This document shows positions 29,001-29,560 of a stretch of 29,560 bases of DNA, piece after piece. Numbering within the stretch: the stretch's first letter is position 1; every line of letters begins with the position of its first letter. Source of the stretch: JBBRSL01 sp038245435 (GTDB taxonomy: Bacteria; Patescibacteriota; Saccharimonadia; Saccharimonadales; CAIOMD01); the NCBI GenBank assembly GCA_038245435.1, contig JBBRSL010000009.1, positions 1 through 29,560 of the forward strand. Reading direction: 5' to 3'. The translations under genes and the position numbers were made by a program. The notes beneath the pieces were generated by a model. It did not search any database, was not told the origin of the DNA, and saw nothing but the letters and a program-made list of their open reading frames with translations.

Positions 29001-29560
29001 AAACGCAAGGTACCGGGGGCGTAAACATTGCAACCAATGCAGTCGCACAGACAGTTACTATAGGTAATGGCACTGGGGCAACTAGCCTCGTACTAAACGC
29101 CGGTACTGGTGCAATCAACATTGGTACTAATGCTATTGCTCGAACAATTACTGTCGGTAACACCACTGGCGCTTCAGCGCTAACATTACAATCAGGTACT
29201 GGTGCATTAAACATTCAAACGCAAGGTACCGGGGGCGTAAACATTGCAACCAATGCAGTCGCACAGACAGTAGCTATTGGTAATGCAACAGGTGCTAGCG
29301 CAGTTAACATTACGGCAGGCTCGGGTAACATTAACTTTAACGGTGCGACATTTGTCAGTGGCACCAATACCTTTACCGTCGGCACAGGCCTTACAACACT
29401 AGGTGGTGGCCTCACACTAACTGGTACGACTCTTATTAACACCACCGGTACTGCCAATACAACTATTGGTAATGCAACGGGTACTGTTGGCATAACAGGT
29501 GCAACTACTATTACGGGTGCCACAACCGTTGCTGGCTCATTCAGCCAAACAGGTGCTAAC
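26084..29560 (+). CDS. Giant repetitive surface protein, N-terminal part (3' truncated by the window edge)
   Basis: 1159 codons, open to the window end. The start is taken as GTG 26084, the first start codon after the in-frame stop at 26054; no strong Shine-Dalgarno is seen (AAGG 12 nt upstream), and GTG 26150 is an alternative. The N-terminus is basic (RLFRTSQKSSRTLKH), then a hydrophobic core (VIVVLFVVLVSLLTGLF) and a possible signal-peptidase site VSA-S after residue 49. A conserved N-terminal domain follows: NYQARILQSNGAVVADGAYN, WWVETRTG, MTPRMQVTAVPYAYSAAKL, familiar from large CPR surface proteins. After that come Thr/Gly/Asn-rich repeats, including three copies of the motif QNQxxIQQxxSNFWISGxGR (nt 26777, 27419, 28652) and TIGNATGASA-type units. 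Exported adhesin or fibre-like role inferred. Same general family as the protein ending at 2478. Confidence 0.85.
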   Translation, partial: MSPRLFRTSQKSSRTLKHVQTSVIVVLFVVLVSLLTGLFNTYTRVHVSASPNNTINYQARILQSNGAVVADGAYNVEFKIYDSAAAGSSAQGACSLNSSSDDCWWVETRTGGNKVVVKNGYVTVALGSVTAFGSSIPWDQQLWVTMNIGGTGSPTWDGEMTPRMQVTAVPYAYSAAKLQTTSGANTSTLSILAPTVGTQVFQLQDQGAAGTYNICIQNSSSCGFVTGTSASFVQNQNSIQQATSNFWISGTGRADTAYNAPVFDTATGVGLSIGTVTATSVSVGKSGANTTINGALIVTQGSTFNGNVGISGSNTLTVGTGATNLGGTLTVTGATTLNGAQLTNNGSTLFGTLAVTDRTSNGDIDTAANTVNIYSAFAINQTSGSKVLSLPVPTSATAGRVAFVSNVGTATFLMHGFTVDPGGNGSFVWNGTNWAIIGNNGGSGNYIQNQGVIQQATSNFWISGNGRIDGNLIASTVNSVDQTTASTNSSNVSIRSGNASGVTSNSGNVTVDSGTATGTTGTVNIGTVSASAVNIGKTGSTSTVAGALTVTQALTASSTFGVTSLGTFNGGLTIATGNTFTNGSSTLNTVSALGDLAAGALGANTATVDVYTAFTINPSASGRTYTIPSPTNTAAGRIIYISNISANSFIIGANTIAAGNNVAYVWNGTAWAPTGVTGITTIGAIDSQTKSANGAVIIGQNIYLQTADASNVGLVSTTTQTFAGAKTFSSLLTAGAGLTVASGQVFTNNGATLNSALAVADDSDGGSLGGTPASPLTAAQSVDIYTSFTINQTTASQTITLPSPTNTAAGRTIYISNIGTQTFTISGFTISPSGTAQFVWNGSAWTLNGNVGGSGNFIQNQNSIQQSASNFWISGAGRADTSFTAPAFERATAGTLSLGTTANTTGLTIGSTNLTGTLAVDSGAASTINIGSSASARTINIGNVAAVQTVVVGSTNGASALTLQSGTGALNIQTQGTGGVNIATNAVAQTVTIGNGTGATSLVLNAGTGAINIGTNAIARTITVGNTTGASALTLQSGTGALNIQTQGTGGVNIATNAVAQTVAIGNATGASAVNITAGSGNINFNGATFVSGTNTFTVGTGLTTLGGGLTLTGTTLINTTGTANTTIGNATGTVGITGATTITGATTVAGSFSQTGAN
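28952..29055 (+). repeat. 104-bp exact direct repeat, copy 1
   Basis: Identical to 29168-29271, offset 216 bp (72 codons), in frame within the surface-protein gene. It encodes GASALTLQSGTGALNIQTQG followed by TGGVNIATNAVAQT. Confidence 0.93.
29168..29271 (+). repeat. 104-bp exact direct repeat, copy 2
   Basis: Identical to 28952-29055; flanking sequence differs, so the boundaries are sharp. Indicates recent duplication or gene conversion within the surface-protein gene. Confidence 0.93.

Overview
The window looks like a chromosomal segment of a Patescibacteria (CPR) bacterium, most likely Candidatus Saccharibacteria (TM7). This rests on recognised protein families and gene content, not on a database search. 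The signs are very large Ser/Thr/Gly/Asn-rich surface proteins of a type common in CPR genomes, a KGG-motif small protein, a class II (B12-dependent) ribonucleotide reductase next to nrdR, a eukaryote-like IleRS with GWDCHGLP, short forms of IF2 and adenylate kinase, and dense 1-4 bp gene overlaps. TGA is used as a stop (the def/fmt ATGA overlap), which argues against the TGA=Gly lineages Gracilibacteria and Absconditabacteria.

Layout. 1-2478 is the C-terminal part of a giant surface protein. 2479-3496 holds a bidirectional terminator, a KGG protein and a structured element. 3497-4754 (-) is a metalloprotease-like gene plus a ROK kinase. 4977-8235 (+) is rpsA, infB and a small conserved gene. 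8247-11757 (-) is priA-def-fmt. 11853-12143 (+) is a winged-helix protein, followed by a rod-like structured spacer. 12324-14272 (+) is the tightly packed rpsU-yqeY-adk-map operon. 14324-17013 (+) is ftsA-ftsZ with a strong terminator. 17253-20954 (+) is nrdR, nrdJ and a thioredoxin-fold-like protein. 20964-24046 (+) is a T-box leader and ileS. 24118-24429 (+) is rplU. 24430-26083 is a 1.65-kb non-coding region rich in RNA-like structure. 26084 to the window end is the N-terminal part of a second giant surface protein.

The core genes serve translation initiation and protein N-terminus processing (S1, IF2, Fmt, deformylase, MetAP, S21, L21, IleRS), division (FtsA, FtsZ), replication restart (PriA) and dNTP supply (NrdR, NrdJ). 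Several genes (ROK kinase, the 104-aa gene, def, priA, rpsU, ftsA) have a -10 box only 6-9 nt before the ATG and no Shine-Dalgarno, so they are probably leaderless. Others (rpsA, ftsZ, nrdR, ileS, rplU, KGG) have clear Shine-Dalgarno sites.

The most interesting signals are non-coding. (1) Two roughly 185-nt copies of one intergenic element (3307-3490 and 25306-25490) share single-stranded motifs, while their hairpin stems differ by compensatory changes, as expected of a structured RNA. The second copy sits in a larger region with long-range and mutually exclusive helices, bracketed by an inverted copy of its own 3' hairpin. (2) A compact T-box leader precedes ileS, with an AUC specifier in a hairpin loop and a UGGU acceptor-binding bulge. 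(3) Structured leaders precede nrdJ and infB.
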